Under the pieces are notes generated by a model, which saw only the letters and a program-made list of their open reading frames with translations, was not told the DNA's origin and did no database searches. Both the position numbers and the translations under genes were made by a program. A DNA stretch of 64,000 nt from Aporrectodea caliginosa (lineage: Eukaryota > Annelida > Clitellata > Crassiclitellata > Lumbricidae), in NCBI GenBank assembly GCA_020284085.1, contig JACEVL010001161.1, positions 5,983,930 to 6,047,929 on the forward strand. The letters run 5' to 3'. Numbering within the stretch: position 1 is the stretch's first letter; every line of letters starts with the position of its first letter. This document shows positions 62,328 to 64,000 of the stretch, in pieces.

Positions 62328-62854
62328 TGTAGCAATATGGACGCTATGAACCCGCTCGTATTGCATGTAAAGTAGGCTTCGGTCCCCCCTCGGGACCGTT
62401 GGTCCCCCGGGACCGTTGGTCCCCCCCGGGACCGCCAGTCCCCCCCCGGGACCGGCCAGTTGTGTATAAATAGAGCTGCTTGAGACGCTTAGTCTGTCTG
62501 TAGTATAGTTGACAGAAAAGAGTTTAGTTCGAGAGTTGCATTGCGTTTGAGTTGTCGTCGATAATACAAGTGATTTCATTGACTTGGCTCTTGTCGTCTT
62601 CTTCATCTAATCAACGTTCGGTGGTCGCTAACCCGTTAAGACCTCTGCCCGACCGGAGAGGCCGATCCTGGCCGACATTGAAGACTGGGGGATTTCTGAA
62701 GCGCTATCCTGGTAAGAAGTGAGAGGAATCCGCCCGACGACAAACCCCTTCCAGAGAGTGAGGGGATATTTTCGCCACAGTGGTACAGCAGAAGTGGGAT
62801 CAACTCTGTTGTCACCAAGTCGAGGAAGGGAGCTCGACGACGAATTTCGCCACA
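62328..62854 (+). promoter_or_regulatory. 3' LTR of gypsy element 2
   Basis: Same start and end words as the 5' LTR. It lacks the 'attactttctgtcagttgaa'-type segment and has fewer GGTCCC palindromes. Confidence 0.85.
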
Positions 62855-62858
62855 TTAC

Positions 62859-63205
62859 TAAGCTATTATTACTTCATACTATAATATCTAGATGTATTTT
62901 TTTCTATGTACACCTACAGCGTTATGTCTGTTGTTAACACAATAAACGAATATAATTATGATGATGCTGTTGCTTGCTAACTGTTAATCATGGATATATA
63001 CGAGTTCGTTATCTGATCTTACGTCCCTGCGTGAGACAACTGATGAAGACTTCATCCATTAACATATATTTGTATGGCTGCATATATATATAGAAGCCTT
63101 CATGCATACACACGTACATGTATACAAACATCACACATATCCACGTATACTTATAAAAGCATTGTGTAATACGTTGGCCGACAGATTTGAGTTCGGTGTG
63201 AGACA
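62859..63205. other. Intergenic, nothing recognised
   Basis: AT-rich with no repeat or ORF that I can support. Confidence 0.5.
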
Positions 63206-63206
63206 G

Positions 63207-63365
63207 TGTGACTCTCGTTAACGATAGCGATAACGAAAAATGTTCGTTAACGAAACTAAAATTATTACGTTAACTATAACTATAACTAAAAAATATCATT
63301 AACTATAACTATAACTATAAAGAAAATAACAATAACGAAAATTCATCTTTATTTTTGTTAATAAA
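63207..63365. mobile_element. MITE fragment with reiterated AACTATAACT interior
   Basis: Begins CAGTGTGACTCTCGTTAACG and continues with many 'aactataact' and 'cgataacgaaa' units. A matching right end was not found, so it is either truncated or its other end has decayed. Confidence 0.45.
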
Positions 63366-63427
63366 AAAAAATAAAAATAAAATCTGTTAGGAGAATCATC
63401 CAGGAACACAATGTCATGATTGTATGA

Positions 63428-63431
<4 letters not shown>

Positions 63432-63472
<41 letters not shown>
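63432..63472. repeat. (TA)n microsatellite
   Basis: About twenty TA units. Confidence 0.85.
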
Positions 63473-63473
<1 letters not shown>

Positions 63474-63489
63474 AGCAGGTAGGTGTCAT

Positions 63490-63645
63490 CTAGACCTGGG
63501 AGTCACTTTCGTCAGCCAATCTGACCCCCACTTGACCCTAAAGTGACTTGAGGTCGACTTGAAGTCGACAACTTGGAGTCAAAACGACTTGACCCGACTT
63601 GGTAGAAAAACAACCAACTTTCGACTTAAAGTCGACTTCTGACAT
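63490..63645. mobile_element. MITE fragment with reiterated CGACTTGAAGTCG interior
   Basis: 'tagacctgggagtcactttc' followed by repeated 'gtcgacttgaagtcgac'-like words, a design seen in many hAT-related MITEs. Only one end is recognisable. Confidence 0.45.
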
Positions 63646-64000
63646 CGTAATTACGATTACGTACGGCTAATAATACAAAAATGTCATGTCAATTTGCCTG
63701 GCAAGCATTAATTTCTTATACTAATGAGTAATGACATCTCAACACGGTAACACCTGATGAATAAAATTGCTTATTAGGCCTATTTTAAGCTCTCTGTGTT
63801 TGTGCTTGAACAGTTTTGTAATGCTCTAATGGGTTAACAGAAGAATCTGCAGTGGACCGCGGACTGGTTGCACTGAATGGCGTGTTATAATGACACAGTT
63901 TAATTCTGTTGTCATTATTATTTGTCCACTAACGTCATTCAGATAGCAATGCATGCGTATCATCCCACAGTACTACCACTCACCGTCAATATAGTCGATC
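63646..64000. other. Window end, nothing recognised
   Basis: AT-rich; one aggccta word at about 63777. Confidence 0.5.

Larger units (their letters stand above)
56701..62854 (+). mobile_element. Gypsy element 2, complete between LTRs
   Basis: 5' LTR 56701-57244 and 3' LTR 62328-62854, each TGTAGC...CCACA, flanked by a 4-bp duplication ttac (56697-56700 and 62855-62858). PBS 'tggtacccgcgaagtgggg' follows the 5' LTR and a polypurine tract (about 62314-62327, gtggggggaaag) precedes the 3' LTR. The interior has the order gag-PR-RT-RH-IN and is GC-rich against AT-rich surroundings. The two LTRs differ by an indel block near 56907-56935, so the insertion is not brand new. Confidence 0.9.

Overview
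The window is animal (eukaryotic) genomic DNA, AT-rich, with split genes, GT-AG introns, AATAAA poly(A) signals and a dense, diverse transposon load: RTE and CR1/L2-like LINEs, two Ty3/gypsy-type LTR elements, DD37D mariners, hAT, piggyBac and P-element (THAP) relics, and SINE-like repeats. This points to a metazoan, most likely an aquatic invertebrate. I cannot name the species. One LTR element has an integrase-before-RT order that I recall from the Gmr1 group of Ty3/gypsy elements, first described in deuterostomes; this is suggestive only.

Host genes are few and all on the minus strand. Gene 1 (about 3.85-9.76 kb) has a terminal NHL-like beta-propeller exon (3908-4749), preceded by three tandemly duplicated 48-bp exons (5649-5696, 7883-7930, 9713-9760), all in phase 1. 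Gene 2 (about 29.0-32.4 kb) has a paralogous propeller exon (29102-29997) preceded by a 339-bp phase 1-1 exon (32094-32432) with a domain I do not recognise. Upstream exons of both are not resolved.

Layout: 0-3 kb LINE relic, SINE fragments, a hAT MITE; 3.9-9.8 kb gene 1, with a TTAA-flanked piggyBac-like element and a deleted mariner in its introns; 10-13.6 kb three CR1/L2-like LINE fragments; 13.7-22.35 kb a four-level nest (hAT MITE > hAT MITE > piggyBac-like > Gmr1-like LTR element, the last with RNA-like termini); 23-24.4 kb degraded P-element transposase; 25.5-27.7 kb LINE relic split by an intact-looking mariner with 209-bp identical inverted repeats; 27.7-32.4 kb MITEs, gene 2, a LINE fragment and a short RTE-derived element; 33-46.4 kb an ORF-poor, SINE-rich mosaic with a piggyBac relic, tRNA-like heads and a 550-bp TATA-rich block; 47.66-50.97 kb an RTE LINE with an open 1000-codon ORF; 51.4-57.2 kb a recent tandem duplication of about 2.9 kb carrying a broken unclassified gene plus an LTR; 56.7-62.85 kb a second gypsy element with an open gag-pol, in-frame integrase deletions and an extra zinc-finger-like ORF; 63-64 kb more MITE fragments.

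Most of the window records successive transposon insertions into introns and intergenic DNA. No rRNA gene, CRISPR, operon or confident functional tRNA gene was seen.
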